DNA of 52,506 bases from IMG/VR virus record IMGVR_UViG_3300047168_000032, positions 1 through 52,506 of that record. The stretch is one strand, 5' to 3'. Source of the DNA: a virus. The translations under genes were made by a program, and so were the position numbers. The number at the start of each line of letters is the position of its first letter. Within the stretch, counting starts at the first letter, position 1. Positions 1 to 10,400 of the stretch are shown here, piece after piece. Below the pieces are notes generated by a model. It did no database searches and was not told the origin of the DNA. It worked only from the letters and a program-made list of their open reading frames with translations.

Positions 1-83
1 AAAGGAGTTGATGCTGTCACAGATGACACATAACTTAAACTGGGAATATCATTAGCAACTAATGGTCTGAAAGTAGGCTGAGC
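1..83. repeat. Fibre-gene repeat, copy identical to 826-908
   Basis: Bases 1-83 are identical to 826-908, an offset of exactly 825 bp (275 codons), after which the copies diverge. This is the end of a tandem repeat unit inside the fibre gene that the window edge cuts. Confidence 0.9.
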
Positions 84-1106
84 TGCTGATCCTGATGAAG
101 GTCCTGCAAACACTGTGTTTGCACTCTGAGTTTTTAACGTTAGAGCTAAGGTTCCTGAGGATGTGACAGGTGATCCTGAGACGGTGTAGATAGGTGAGGT
201 GCTAGAATCTGAAAGAGCAACACTGGTGACTGTTCCACTAGTTGCAGGATTTGCCCATACCGCTGTCCCGCCTGACACAGTTAGCACTTGATTAGAAGAT
301 CCAATACCCAATCGAGTAGCACTATTTACACCGTTACCGACAATGAGATCACCAGTGCTTGTTATAGGGGATAGGGCATTGAAAGCAGCGCTAGCAGAAG
401 TTTGACCTGTTCCACCATTAGCTATAGCAATTGTTGTGCCATTCCAGGTACCGGATGTGATGGTTCCTACGGAGGTTAAAGAAGATGACACCACAGATGA
501 GTTTAGGGTAGTTCCTGATAATGTACTTGCCGGAGCTATTACAGCATTTCCTGATGCAGCGGTAATTAAACCTTTAGCGTTTACTGTGAAACTTGGTATT
601 GAAGTGCTAGAGCCAAATGAGCCTATGTTGCTATTGACTGTAGCTAGTGTTAAGGCTGCTGATCCTGGTCCAGAAGCAGTTGCATCACCAGTTAAGGCAG
701 TGATATAGTTTCCACTTGCTTGTTTATTATTGAAAGTGTTCCAGTCAGTACTAGACAAATACCCACTCTGAGAAGTGTTAGCAACTTGAATTGTTAAGTT
801 AGGATTTAGTCCTCCTGAAGAGAACAAAGGAGTTGATGCTGTCACAGATGACACATAACTTAAACTGGGAATATCATTAGCAACTAATGGTCTGAAAGTA
901 GGCTGAGCAGCACTTCCACTTGCTGGACCTGCAAACACTGTGTTTGCATTCTGATTTTGTAACGTGAGGGTTAAGGTTCCAGATCCTGTTACCGGTGAAC
1001 CTGAAACTGTAAAGATTGGTTTTGTACTTCCATCAGCAAGACCGACACTTGTAACTGTTCCACCAGAGCCGCCACCATTTGAAGGGTACCTTATATATAA
1101 GCTCAT
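1..1106 (-). CDS. Tail fibre/adhesin, N-terminal part (runs off window at position 1)
   Basis: An open frame read leftward from ATG at 1106 stays open to the window edge (about 368 residues). It starts MSLYIRYPSNGGGSGG and then carries phage-fibre repeats: TVTSVGLADGS, VSGSPVTGSGTLTLTL, FRPLVANDIPSLSYV, GYLSSTDWNTFNNKQ and ANGGTGQTSASAAFNAL. The first of these motifs begin again near the window edge, so this is a tandem-repeat fibre. The C-terminal half is very probably the frame entering from the other end of the window (50981-52506). The ATG lies 1 nt after the stop of the 1108-1509 gene, so translation may be coupled. Role: host-binding fibre at the virion surface. The partial status is certain; the exact function is inferred from composition. 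Confidence 0.8.
   Translation of the reverse strand, partial: MSLYIRYPSNGGGSGGTVTSVGLADGSTKPIFTVSGSPVTGSGTLTLTLQNQNANTVFAGPASGSAAQPTFRPLVANDIPSLSYVSSVTASTPLFSSGGLNPNLTIQVANTSQSGYLSSTDWNTFNNKQASGNYITALTGDATASGPGSAALTLATVNSNIGSFGSSTSIPSFTVNAKGLITAASGNAVIAPASTLSGTTLNSSVVSSSLTSVGTITSGTWNGTTIAIANGGTGQTSASAAFNALSPITSTGDLIVGNGVNSATRLGIGSSNQVLTVSGGTAVWANPATSGTVTSVALSDSSTSPIYTVSGSPVTSSGTLALTLKTQSANTVFAGPSSGSAAQPTFRPLVANDIPSLSYVSSVTASTP
388..763. repeat. Fibre-gene repeat matching 52131-52506
   Basis: These 376 bp align without any length change to the last 376 bp of the window, with long identical blocks and some clustered substitutions. They encode the TSASAAFNAL to YLSSTDWNTFNNKQ stretch. With the 1-83/826-908 pair they define an 825-bp unit that spans the two window ends. 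Confidence 0.9.
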
Positions 1107-1107
1107 A

Positions 1108-1509
1108 TTATACCATTTTCGCAGTGATAAAACTATTCAATGTACCTGAACCAGATCCATAAATGTAGGCTAATCTGATCCAAGGCGCAGAAAGTTGGTT
1201 TAAATCCAAATAAATAGGACTGCCAACAGACGTTGGGATAGATTGAGAAGAGGTAAAAGCTGTTCCGTTAAAGTAACTTAAAGTGAGAGGGGTCCAATTA
1301 CCGGGGTTAGATATTGCTCCATTGAAATCTTGAGCGTAATCAGCTGATACTTGAACTTGAAATGATCCTAACGGAGAACCAGTGAAGTTTAGTTGAAGAC
1401 CTACGTTATCCAAATGTTGTATGTTTGTTATCGTTGATATGAGATTTCCAGACATGTTGCCATTTGTAATATTTTGAAACAACAGTAAATTATTCTTGCG
1501 ACCTGACAT
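1108..1509 (-). CDS. Small beta-sandwich virion protein next to the fibre gene
   Basis: 133 residues. The strand-rich sequence has LDNVGLQLNFTGSPLGSF in the middle and a C-terminal YLDLNQLSAPWIRLAY...GSGSGTLN stretch. The same plan (an early FQV/FQA strand, a W-x-D or W-x-P step, then WIR-x-x-Y and a final Gly/Ser turn) recurs in the 50429-50794 protein, so the two are probably paralogues. A strong ribosome site (GGAGG) precedes ATG 1509. It follows the late element at 1560-1576 and directly precedes the fibre gene, so a baseplate or fibre-attachment role is likely but not shown. Confidence 0.75.
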   Translation of the reverse strand: MSGRKNNLLLFQNITNGNMSGNLISTITNIQHLDNVGLQLNFTGSPLGSFQVQVSADYAQDFNGAISNPGNWTPLTLSYFNGTAFTSSQSIPTSVGSPIYLDLNQLSAPWIRLAYIYGSGSGTLNSFITAKMV

Positions 1510-1559
1510 TATTTCCTCCGGTTAGGCTCGTAGGGTTATCCTACTAGGGATGGTTCAAT

Positions 1560-1576
1560 TACGGTATTTAGTCTTT
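1560..1576 (-). promoter_or_regulatory. Late-block element, copy 1
   Basis: On the minus strand this reads AAAGACTAAATACCGTA, identical at 7418-7434 and 23801-23817 and varied at 13889-13905. It overlaps the stop codon of the 1575-4034 gene and sits about 50 nt before ATG 1509. All copies have the same orientation and start a late gene block, which suggests a phage late promoter. No cognate sigma factor or polymerase was recognised. Confidence 0.55.
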
Positions 1577-4034
1577 ACTTTTGTGCTCTTGAGGTACGTT
1601 GTTGCTCTGCAGTCTCATATAGATTTGGCATCTTCTGTAATGCTGGTGAGGACTTAACCCCGCTTGACTTCTTGCTAGTTGGTTGAGGTGTTGGTTGTGG
1701 TGCTGCGGGCTGAGCCGACTGAATTGCGTTAGGTGTCATGGTACTATCAAGAGGCTGCCCTAGAAACAAGGAAAGCCCCATCTTAGTTTTATAAGAGACG
1801 GTGTTACCTTTGTCTATATGATTAACCATTTCCTCAGTAACTTTTTGTTTTAATTGATTATATAGATTTGGATACATACTGTTCATATGAGTAATATCTT
1901 GAGCAGTGAGATTACCTTTCTTAATCTTATCCAGAACAATCAAAGGTTGCTGTGCTATATCCAATGCGTTTTTAAACTGAGATTTCTGTGTGTTAGACAG
2001 CACCGGTTTACTATCTAAGGGTGCCTTCTTATCTTGATCCGCTCTCAAACTATTGAGGTAGGACAGTGCAAAAGTCGTAGTGCTATTCAGTAGGTTGCCA
2101 TGATCAGGTAAATAGTCGTTTACCTTAGGAATATTGTCAATTTGCTGTTCTGGATTAGTTTGCAATGCTTTTAGTTGTTTAACTATATTTTCTCTATCTT
2201 TATCACTAGGTATCATGTGATCTGCCAACACTTTAGAGCCTTCTTTGAAGATAGCTGAGGCTGCTTTATCCGCCAGTCGTACACCATCTGCTACTTGAGC
2301 GCCATAAACAGAAGCTGCTTTAAATCCTTCAGAAGAAACTTCCTTTGATACTACGGATTTAGCGATACCGGGCAGTACACTGCTAAAGAATGGTCCTAAA
2401 GCGTGGGAACCTAACAGAGCTCCTAGTTCACTGTGAAGGCCTAACAGTTTAGCCCCTCCTGCTCCTACAGCTCCACCTATTGTTTTGCCGCCCACTTCGG
2501 TTAATCCACGATCTATGAATGTGTCCGCTAATTTAGAACCTAGGGTCTTTTTCTCAAGAGAAGCCATGGTGGTATTAAGAGGAGTCTCTAACACTGGGCT
2601 CTCCGCTCCTAATTTACTATAGGTGTCAGATATGACCTTCTTGTAATTTTCACTAGTGTCTAAAAAGTTCTTAAGCATCATCTGTTTGATTTCAGCTCTA
2701 GGGTTGCCAACCTGTCTGAGGTAGGTCATTACTTTGCCTGGATCTATTTGCTTCTCACCAGCTACAACTGTGGTGAACTTCTTTTCGAAGTCCTTAAGGG
2801 TAGGTAGGTAGGCTTTAAATGCGCTATTGATATCCTGTTGAACATTAGCAGCTTTTCCCCAGATCTCAGGGTCTTCTAAGCTTGTCCTTAAATCGTGAGC
2901 TAAGCCTTTAACTGTATTGACAAAATCATATGAATCATCGGTGGGCTTTACAAATTTGTCAAATTTACTATAGCCTTGGAGGGTTTGTTTTAAGTCTTGA
3001 GCAGCATTGAATATATCTTTAGGAACAATGTTATCTTTTGATACTGCTAATGTAAAGTTATCAAGATCGGACTTAAGCCGCATTGCGAGCCTCGGAGGAT
3101 ACCGGTACGAGTCTTCTATCATTGACTTAATTGCACTATTGACTTTGTTATATATTCCGTTGGCTTGATCGGTAATTTTTTCGCTCATCTCAGGCATTGC
3201 CGCTTCAACAGCTTTAGATTTAAGTCCTGTAGTACCGTACACCTCATCTGCATGCTTGGTTATATCAGCGTAGTATTTACTTAGTTCGTCTGTCATCGAT
3301 GACACAGGGTCAGGGTTATTAATATGATCTTGGATACGAGCCTTAAAATCTGCTGCTACTTTACCTAAGGACGAGTTCTCTAATGCCGATGCAACTTTGG
3401 CTGCACCTGCTCCAAATACACCGCCTATTGCACCGGCTAGCCCGATGGATGTGATTGCTGATTGTACCGACTGATTAGGGTCGTTAAGGATTAGTTTAGA
3501 CGCTTCGTCAAATCCACCGAAGAGCATGTTCTCTACTGCTGCTTTAGCTGCTCCGGTGCCAATCTTAGATGCTAGTGTTTCACCGGCTACTGGAATTAGT
3601 TTAGCGGCGATGGAGTCGATAGCTCCCGCTTGTGTGAATTTAGCTGCTGTAGATAGTACTCCAGTTCCACCACCAGTGACTAACGCTGGAGCGACTAATC
3701 CTGCTGCTTCACTGGCAAAATGAGTTCCTGGATTTACCTCTGCACGGGCTCTAATATCCTCAGGGTCAACTCCTAATGTTTCCTCAGCCATTGGTGCTAA
3801 TGGACCTAACAAACCTTGTCCTACGCCTTCCAGGGCCGTTTTAGCCATCTGTGTAATAGTGCCGTACTTAGCTTCTTTAAGTTCAGGTTCAATAAACTTA
3901 AGTACTTCAGGTGGTGTTTCCATCTGCTCACTAGGGGCGGTAGATTGTTCGGGGGCGGTAGATTGTTCGGGGGCAGCAGGCTCTGGATTAGCCAGGAACT
4001 GCATCACTTCTGGGGGGGTTTCATTGTCAGCCAT
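1575..4034 (-). CDS. Large internal virion (DNA ejection) protein
   Basis: 819 residues. The N-terminus repeats TPPEV-x-x-F and EQSTAP. Residues about 95-220 are Gly/Ala-rich with amphipathic or membrane-like helices, and further Gly/Ala-rich helices lie around 515-570. The rest is charged helical sequence ending in a Pro-rich tail (QPAAPQPTPQPTSKK) and basic residues. Composition, size and position after the Gln-rich proteins fit podovirus ejection proteins that cross the host envelope. No peptidase or transglycosylase motif was seen. It is the last gene of the block started by the element at 7418. Confidence 0.65.
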   Translation of the reverse strand: MADNETPPEVMQFLANPEPAAPEQSTAPEQSTAPSEQMETPPEVLKFIEPELKEAKYGTITQMAKTALEGVGQGLLGPLAPMAEETLGVDPEDIRARAEVNPGTHFASEAAGLVAPALVTGGGTGVLSTAAKFTQAGAIDSIAAKLIPVAGETLASKIGTGAAKAAVENMLFGGFDEASKLILNDPNQSVQSAITSIGLAGAIGGVFGAGAAKVASALENSSLGKVAADFKARIQDHINNPDPVSSMTDELSKYYADITKHADEVYGTTGLKSKAVEAAMPEMSEKITDQANGIYNKVNSAIKSMIEDSYRYPPRLAMRLKSDLDNFTLAVSKDNIVPKDIFNAAQDLKQTLQGYSKFDKFVKPTDDSYDFVNTVKGLAHDLRTSLEDPEIWGKAANVQQDINSAFKAYLPTLKDFEKKFTTVVAGEKQIDPGKVMTYLRQVGNPRAEIKQMMLKNFLDTSENYKKVISDTYSKLGAESPVLETPLNTTMASLEKKTLGSKLADTFIDRGLTEVGGKTIGGAVGAGGAKLLGLHSELGALLGSHALGPFFSSVLPGIAKSVVSKEVSSEGFKAASVYGAQVADGVRLADKAASAIFKEGSKVLADHMIPSDKDRENIVKQLKALQTNPEQQIDNIPKVNDYLPDHGNLLNSTTTFALSYLNSLRADQDKKAPLDSKPVLSNTQKSQFKNALDIAQQPLIVLDKIKKGNLTAQDITHMNSMYPNLYNQLKQKVTEEMVNHIDKGNTVSYKTKMGLSLFLGQPLDSTMTPNAIQSAQPAAPQPTPQPTSKKSSGVKSSPALQKMPNLYETAEQQRTSRAQK

Positions 4035-4043
4035 GACAACTCC

Positions 4044-5918
4044 TTATTGTATGCCTAATTTTTTCAATAATATTGCACTGTTAGGGTTATTTGGGTTAGC
4101 TCTTGCCCACTGTACCATTGCTTGTTGCTGTGGAGGTAGTCTCATTTCAGGTGAGCCTGTAGATTTGAATCTGTTTAAATCAATACCAAAAGCTTTAGCT
4201 GTAGGCGCAGAAGCTTTTTGATCTAAGAACGCTCTTAATGCTTGTCTCTTTTCAGCAACCCTAGCATCTGTATCAAAGGGCTTGGGTTCTAGATCACTTA
4301 AAGTCTTTTGCTCAAACTCGTTAACTCTGCCTTCTGCATCGTGAATCATTGGAAGTGAAAGGGATCTCATTGCTAATATAGATGGCGGTGCCAATCCTAA
4401 GTGGCCAACTCTACCTGCTATGGTGTTCTCTTTAGCAGCTTTGTCAAAGTTTTGCATCAATATATCACCGTTATGGGCGGCATTTTGAGCTTGTGATATT
4501 TCATGTAAAACCTCTTTCTGATGTTCTTGTGGAACTAATGAGGGAACTAACTGAGCTGGGTCCATCCCTTGTAGGTTTGCACTGCCAGATTGTAACATGC
4601 GTCTCATTCCAAGTTGTTGCATTCCTGCGTTAATTTGGTTTTGAAGCTGTGTTACCATGGCCTGAGCTTGCATCTTAGCCATTGGAGAGGTTGCTTGTGC
4701 TTGTAATCCTTGAAGATGTTGTAGGGTAACGCCTTGAGCCATGATACGACTCATATCAGCAGCATCTCTCACGTTGCCATATTGTCTCATGTTAGCTGCT
4801 AGCAGATTCTCTTTCTTACCTAGTTCAGCTTTCTGAGCATCTATATCTTGGTCAATGCTGCGATTAAGCATATCTAATGCCACGTTTCGGCCGCCATTTA
4901 TGGTACCTAGTCCACCCAGTGCCACAGATAACACCGTGCCGATCTTGCCTAGTGTTGATTTGTTGGCCATATATCGATTAGGATCAACATGTTGCTGTCG
5001 CGCATCATCTAGGAAAGACTGATAATCGTCATTAAGATTCTCTACATGATCATGGAACTGATCTGCTGCCTTCTGTGCATCTGCTGCTCTAGCTAGTTGA
5101 TAAGTAGATGTTTCATATGCGGTTTTTTCTGCATTCTCACCAATCTTAGTAAACTCGTCCTTAGGGGGTTCTGGTTGTTGATCTTGTGGTTGCATCGACT
5201 GAACCTGTTGTGCTGTCTGAGATAGATCAGGTGCTGATTGCTGGTCGGATGGTTGTTGTGTTGAGTCAGATTGAGGTGTCATTTGGGACAGCTGTTGGGA
5301 AAGTTGGGACAAATCAGGGGAAGCTTGCGGTGCAGGTTGCTGAGGCTGCACATCAGGTGTACCGTCTGCATACTTCTGAATCTCACCGCCATTGGCACCT
5401 CTAATGCCACCAAAGCCGTTAGAAGGACTATCTTTTCTAATAAGAGGTTGAGGTTGCGCATCAGGTGTGCTGCCGCCGTCTGCAGGCTTCTGAATCTCAC
5501 CGCCATCGGCTTTGAATGCATCTCTAATCGATCCTAATGCTTTTTCTCGCCTAGTGCCGTTTGCTGGTGGCTGAGAGGCAGGTGCCTGGGTGATAGGAGC
5601 TGGAGATTCATCATCTGAAGCAGGGGCTGTTTTTGGAGCGTTATCGTCGTTTCCGAAAGCTTTCCTGATACCACCTAATAGTTTACTCATGTTGGTCTCT
5701 TCTACGTCGCCGCCGTTAGCCATTGGTTGTTGCACTGGCATGCTTTGTGATGCAGCACTTGGAACTGACTCAAGCTTTTGCAGTTGTTGGCGCATCTTAG
5801 GTGATAGAGCTTTATGAGCAATCTTTATAGAGTGGCCTTCTGGGGTTTCTAACACCGTGTGATGTTGATCTCCACCTGTTTTCTTGAACTTGCTGAAATC
5901 TAAAGGAAACTTAGCCAT
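4044..5918 (-). CDS. Gln/Pro-rich internal virion protein with GGE(I/V) repeats
   Basis: 624 residues. The N-terminus KFKKTGGDQHHTVLETPEGHS followed by KIAHKALSPKMRQQL is a conserved-looking module that I recall from other phage virion proteins. Residues about 65-250 are low complexity, with NGGDVEE, DGGEIQKPADGG and NGGEIQKYADG and long Gln/Pro runs. The remainder is helical (DQFHDHVENLNDDYQSFLDDARQ; KAELGKKENLLAANMRQYG) with a short Gly-rich hydrophobic patch. It lies between two other internal-protein candidates with 1-9 nt spacing. A role in the ejectosome or as a head-interior component is inferred. Confidence 0.6.
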   Translation of the reverse strand: MAKFPLDFSKFKKTGGDQHHTVLETPEGHSIKIAHKALSPKMRQQLQKLESVPSAASQSMPVQQPMANGGDVEETNMSKLLGGIRKAFGNDDNAPKTAPASDDESPAPITQAPASQPPANGTRREKALGSIRDAFKADGGEIQKPADGGSTPDAQPQPLIRKDSPSNGFGGIRGANGGEIQKYADGTPDVQPQQPAPQASPDLSQLSQQLSQMTPQSDSTQQPSDQQSAPDLSQTAQQVQSMQPQDQQPEPPKDEFTKIGENAEKTAYETSTYQLARAADAQKAADQFHDHVENLNDDYQSFLDDARQQHVDPNRYMANKSTLGKIGTVLSVALGGLGTINGGRNVALDMLNRSIDQDIDAQKAELGKKENLLAANMRQYGNVRDAADMSRIMAQGVTLQHLQGLQAQATSPMAKMQAQAMVTQLQNQINAGMQQLGMRRMLQSGSANLQGMDPAQLVPSLVPQEHQKEVLHEISQAQNAAHNGDILMQNFDKAAKENTIAGRVGHLGLAPPSILAMRSLSLPMIHDAEGRVNEFEQKTLSDLEPKPFDTDARVAEKRQALRAFLDQKASAPTAKAFGIDLNRFKSTGSPEMRLPPQQQAMVQWARANPNNPNSAILLKKLGIQ

Positions 5919-5919
5919 A

Positions 5920-7056
5920 TTATTTCTTTCCTTTTTTGCTCTTTATAGCTTCTACAAATTGCTTGGCTTTGCCGTCTGGATTAGCAGCTTGAGTTACCGA
6001 CCTTGGTAGTACGATAGAACCTGGTTTAAGCTTTGCTGGGACCGTGTCATTTGAATAGGAGTTTATTGCTCCTCCTACTGCTGCTTTGCCTGGTACGGTT
6101 TTGCCTGCTTTCATTGGATTAACTTTGCCGTCTTTAGCTGCTTTGGCTTCTTTAGGGGGTAATATCTTTTCACCGGGGGATACCAATGCATCTACTAAAT
6201 GACTTGGTTTGCCACCATGAGCAAATAAGTGTGCGCCAATCTTAGACTTTCCTTTGTAGTTAGCTTTTAGGTTAGCAGCTTGGTTGCTTGAGTTAGCAAA
6301 TACTGGGCCCCCAGTAGCAAACTCAGGAATTTCTCCACCGCCTGCTGCACCTGCTACAGCACCAGCAATACTGCCCCACATTGCTGTCTGTTGATTACCT
6401 TGTTGTGTCTGTGCTTGAGCTAATGCCGTATTTTGTTGATTTTGCTGATAAGCGATATTAGCTGCCATCTGTTGCTGATTAGCTGCTGCTTGCTGTTGAG
6501 CGAGTTGTTGGGCTGACACCTGACTTAACGCTCCCTGTTGCTGTCCAACTTGTTGGGTTGCTAAACTGCCTAACATTCCTTGTTGCTGCTGTAATGCACC
6601 GACAGCACCTAATTGTTGCTGAGCCTGAAGGGTTGCTGCCTGTCCAGCTGCTTGCTGTTGAGCTGCTGCACCTTGCATACCTGCTTGCCTTGCGATTAGT
6701 CCAGCGTTCTGAGATGCACCGCGTTGGCCTGCCATTAATGCTGCCTGGTTAGAAACGTTTTGTCCTGTAGTCTGAGCAAGCTGAGCCAATGCAGGATTAG
6801 GACCTTGGCCTTGTGCCATTTGTCCTAGCTGTTGAGCAAGTGCTTGCTGCTGATTGTACACTTGAGATTGATTACCAATACCGTTTTGAACAGCTAATTG
6901 GTTTGCTAAATTTTGCTGTTGCTGAATGTCAAATTGAGATTGAGCTTGTTGACCATTATAAGTATTTGCCTGGCCAGATTGAGCTTGGTTAATATTCTGC
7001 AGTTGTTCATTTTGTATTGGTGTTGAGCCAAATAATGTTCCTACGACGGCGCCCAT
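5920..7056 (-). CDS. Gln/Ala-rich internal virion protein with LVSPGE / LPRSVTQ C-terminus
   Basis: 378 residues. After MGAVVGTLFGSTP, residues about 20-235 are extremely rich in Gln and Ala (predicted long helix). Then come GGGEIPEFATGG, HGGKPSHLVDALVSPGEKILP and NDTVPAKLKPGSIVLPRS, ending in lysine-rich sequence. The C-terminal motif family (sacrificial-looking 'SPGE' and 'PGSIVLPRSV' turns) is common in phage internal and tape-measure-like proteins. The gene lies 1 nt from both neighbours, consistent with a tightly packed late operon. Function is inferred as internal virion/ejection component. Confidence 0.6.
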   Translation of the reverse strand: MGAVVGTLFGSTPIQNEQLQNINQAQSGQANTYNGQQAQSQFDIQQQQNLANQLAVQNGIGNQSQVYNQQQALAQQLGQMAQGQGPNPALAQLAQTTGQNVSNQAALMAGQRGASQNAGLIARQAGMQGAAAQQQAAGQAATLQAQQQLGAVGALQQQQGMLGSLATQQVGQQQGALSQVSAQQLAQQQAAANQQQMAANIAYQQNQQNTALAQAQTQQGNQQTAMWGSIAGAVAGAAGGGEIPEFATGGPVFANSSNQAANLKANYKGKSKIGAHLFAHGGKPSHLVDALVSPGEKILPPKEAKAAKDGKVNPMKAGKTVPGKAAVGGAINSYSNDTVPAKLKPGSIVLPRSVTQAANPDGKAKQFVEAIKSKKGKK

Positions 7057-7057
7057 T

Positions 7058-7384
7058 TTAAATCCCCTTAACTAATATGATTAAATTTTGTTCACAGCTA
7101 TGTAGCTTGAATCCATAAGATAGACAAGCTTTTAAGCTCACTGTCGCATTGTTTGTGGATGGTATGACTGTTGTGAACATTTTATCAAAACCTTTTTCTT
7201 TTCCAATACTAGCAACTTTGTCAGCTAAGTAATTGGAACAGGATGTTTTTCTATGAGCAGGTAACACATACATATCTTCTAAGTATATACCGTCTTTGAC
7301 AAAGTAATAGGTGGCAAAGCCTTTTTCATCTTCTACAATATCTTTATTCAGGCGTTCTTTTATATATTCCCCAAATAAACTCAT
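7058..7384 (-). CDS. Small GNAT-like N-acetyltransferase
   Basis: 108 residues. The core YLEDMYVLPAHRKTSCSNYL resembles GNAT motif A (beta strand, then R/Q-x-x-G/A-type acetyl-CoA loop, here HRKTSCSNYLADKV), followed by KGFDKMFTTV and a final YGFKLH...LIILVKG strand typical of the fold. The usual Gly of the loop is replaced by Ser/Cys, so activity is uncertain. It is the first gene after the late element at 7418 and is embedded among virion genes, so it may modify a virion or host protein. The family call is fairly good; the substrate is unknown. Confidence 0.65.
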   Translation of the reverse strand: MSLFGEYIKERLNKDIVEDEKGFATYYFVKDGIYLEDMYVLPAHRKTSCSNYLADKVASIGKEKGFDKMFTTVIPSTNNATVSLKACLSYGFKLHSCEQNLIILVKGI

Positions 7385-7417
7385 AACATCCTTGTGAATG
7401 CTTAAATAGCGTTCACC

Positions 7418-7434
7418 TACGGTATTTAGTCTTT
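7418..7434 (-). promoter_or_regulatory. Late-block element, copy 2
   Basis: An exact copy of AAAGACTAAATACCGTA on the minus strand, 2 nt past the stop of the stabilisation-protein gene and 34 nt before ATG 7384. It would start the block encoding the GNAT protein and the three internal virion proteins. Confidence 0.55.
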
Positions 7435-7436
7435 GA

Positions 7437-10400
7437 TTAACCGAAATTAGCTGATGCTTTAGATGTTCTGAAGCTACGTTTAGCTCCGACGATTAGGTTC
7501 ATACCGGATAAGGTTAATCCTTGTCCGGCAGGTACACCGTAGGATGAATCGTATTGTTCTGTGATTGTTAGTTGAAATGATTCACATTTTTGTACTTGTG
7601 GGAACAGTCTAAACTCAAACACGTTAGAGCTACCTTCAGTTCCCACGTTTTGAGTGCCCCCCCAGGTGCCACTGCTGCCCCATAGGTTTTCGCTACCCCA
7701 GTTACCTGCATAGTTGCTTGGGGTTATTATAGTCGATTGTATGGCACTAGGGTTATAATTATAGGCTATTTGGGTGTTAAGTTTAAAAGGAGTGATGTAG
7801 GTTCCTAAAACATACATTTGATAGAACCTTTCAAAGCCTTGCAGCCCTGCAAAGTTTATCCAACTTGTTGTAAATGAAAGCAAAACAGGAGAAGTGTTGT
7901 CTATATATACACCGGGTGTTTCTTGAAATATCTGCCCATAGCTGTTTATATATGTGTGAAGGCTGTTGTATATAGTGCTCGACTGAGCTGGTATATTAAT
8001 AAACGATCCCCATTGCTGATAATAGTAATCATACATCAGGGTTACACCGGTATTCAGTGTAAATCTAACCTGATTAGTGCCTGGGACGGTCAAGGCGCTT
8101 AGAACTGTTGAGTTTTGGGTAAATGCCTCAACTGGCGCTCCAATGTAGCTGGTGCCTAAATCACGGCCTAATAGCCATATGCCCTTATCTGATTGGAACA
8201 TTATGCCCATTGGCATAACAACCAGGCTTTGTTGATTAGAGCACCCAACCACTGAGCTGATTAGCACCGGCTGAGAGTATCCGTTGTTTGCACCGGTGTT
8301 GTCTGGTCCTGAGCCGTTGATGTACAACATGGCGTCTTTCTTAAAGATTATTAATTTGTCATCCATTGGGTATAAGGCTTTTATATCCCCTGTTGAACCT
8401 GACGCTCCGATTGTAGGAGCAACGTAAAGGGTTAATAAGTCTGACATTTCCACTGGTGTGGCTTCTATCACTTGCTTTGAAAACCATAACAAGTTTCTAT
8501 CTTCAGAGTCCAGTACCCACATTCTGTTGTCAAATAGTGTCATAACATCACTCGGTGGGGGGGATAGGTCTTCTATGACACCGCCAGTTGTATATAATAT
8601 GCTATTGCCAATGATCTGAGCATCTGACTGAAGGTCTGTAATAGTGAGCCAGTCTACTGTTGGATCATTAAGTACTGGTGAGGTCACCGAGGTTACTTGG
8701 TAGTATACCTGTTGCTGAGCACTCCATCTGTATAACACTAACTTAGGGGGGGATTGCAGCTTGTAGGTTATCCTAAGGGTTGGAAATGCCATGGTTACAC
8801 CATTCCCGCTGCCTGCTGCCATACTAGCGGCTGCTACTGGTACAGGAATAGAGGGAGCTGACCTAAAAATGTTACCTTGGTTATCGCTCCATTCATATAC
8901 ACCAACATAGTAATATTGTTGCTTGAGCATTGCACCGCCACTTATAACAGCAGCTGCTTTAGATGTGCCATTGGAATCTACATTAGTGTCTAACTCTGGC
9001 CATATGAAAAAGTTTTGCTCGGTAACTGACACCCCATCGTAGGTACTAATAAATCCACCTGATATGTTTAAGTTATTACCTATCTCAGTTGTGTCTATTG
9101 AATTTGGTGCAAAATTAACGCTGTCTAAATTGACACCTAGCTGAGCGTATACACCGGCTACAGTGGCGGCTCCTTGAGTCTTATTTATTGGTATGAGGTT
9201 GTCTTTGTAGAGGGTGGCAAAATATGCTGTGTTATTTAGCACTGTAACGTCAGTTAATCCGGTGGTGTAGTATTGAGGTCCGTTGGAATATGCAATCTTT
9301 GCAATCACTTGCGCTTGCATGTTAAGTAGAAAGTATGTTGGTTGATAAGCAGAAGATTGAATTGTTAATACATATGATTGAGTGTCCACAGTGAACCCTT
9401 TAGATGCGAGTCCTAAATCCCTAATGAATACAGAGCTTGCTGATACGGTTCCGGTTCCACCTAAACTTGCTGGGTTGGTCACTGTAACCTTGTTTATGTA
9501 ATCTGTCTGTACCGAAGTGTCATATGAGTATGTGTTTTGTATCTCTGAGAATATGGTTGTGATGTTGTTCACTGGGATCGCTGCTATGTTATTCACCACA
9601 CCGACAGTTGTCCAGGTCGTGGGTGCCATAGCAATACCTAGGGATAAGCCAAATGAGAAGATTCTGCCTGTAGTTGTTGCACTGTTGTAATAGGTGGCAT
9701 ATATGTTATTGTTGTCTGTTGACAGGTTCATTATTGTCGCTGTTTCACCGGTGATTGATATAGTTGCTGATTGTATAAGATTTTGATTTAATGCGGTAAT
9801 GTTTATCGCCTGCCCTCCCGAAGTTGTGTTGTATGCTAAAAATAAAGAGTTATTGGTGACTAATGCATCCCAACTTAAGGAAGCTGAAGGCACATAAGAG
9901 TTTGATAGTACTCCTGCCCTCGTAAGTGATGGATTTCCGATGGATAATGCTAAATAATTTAATTGATAAGAGCTAGGACGAGTTGTGTATACAATCACGA
10001 AGTAACTGCCTAAGATAAATACCCTTGGAGTTCCATAAGTTGCATCAGCTGATGGTAGTGCAGTAGGTACAATAAGGCATTGACCTGTGCTAGAGTCTAC
10101 CACTGTGTACTTAAACGTGGTTGTGGTTCCATTGTTATCACCATATACGATACAAGCAATTCCTGAAGGTGACACCGCTGAGTCAGCCTGTATCTGGTTG
10201 GTTCCACTTCTCACCACTGGCAATACTTTTAAACTAACAGGATTGAGGTTGCCTTTTTTTATCCAGGTGCTGTTTGGTTCAGAATAAGTGTAGAGGGTAT
10301 CATTCACTATCGCTGTGAGATCACCGCCAAAGGTTGTTAGGTAGGCGCTACTAGTCTTAGATGCATTTGGTATTGTTGTTAATGCACCAAAGCCATTGCG

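Noticed and set aside
3816-4221. Plus-strand frames opposite the internal virion genes
   Set aside because: They have biased composition from antisense of structural genes, no ribosome sites, and would conflict with the late operon.
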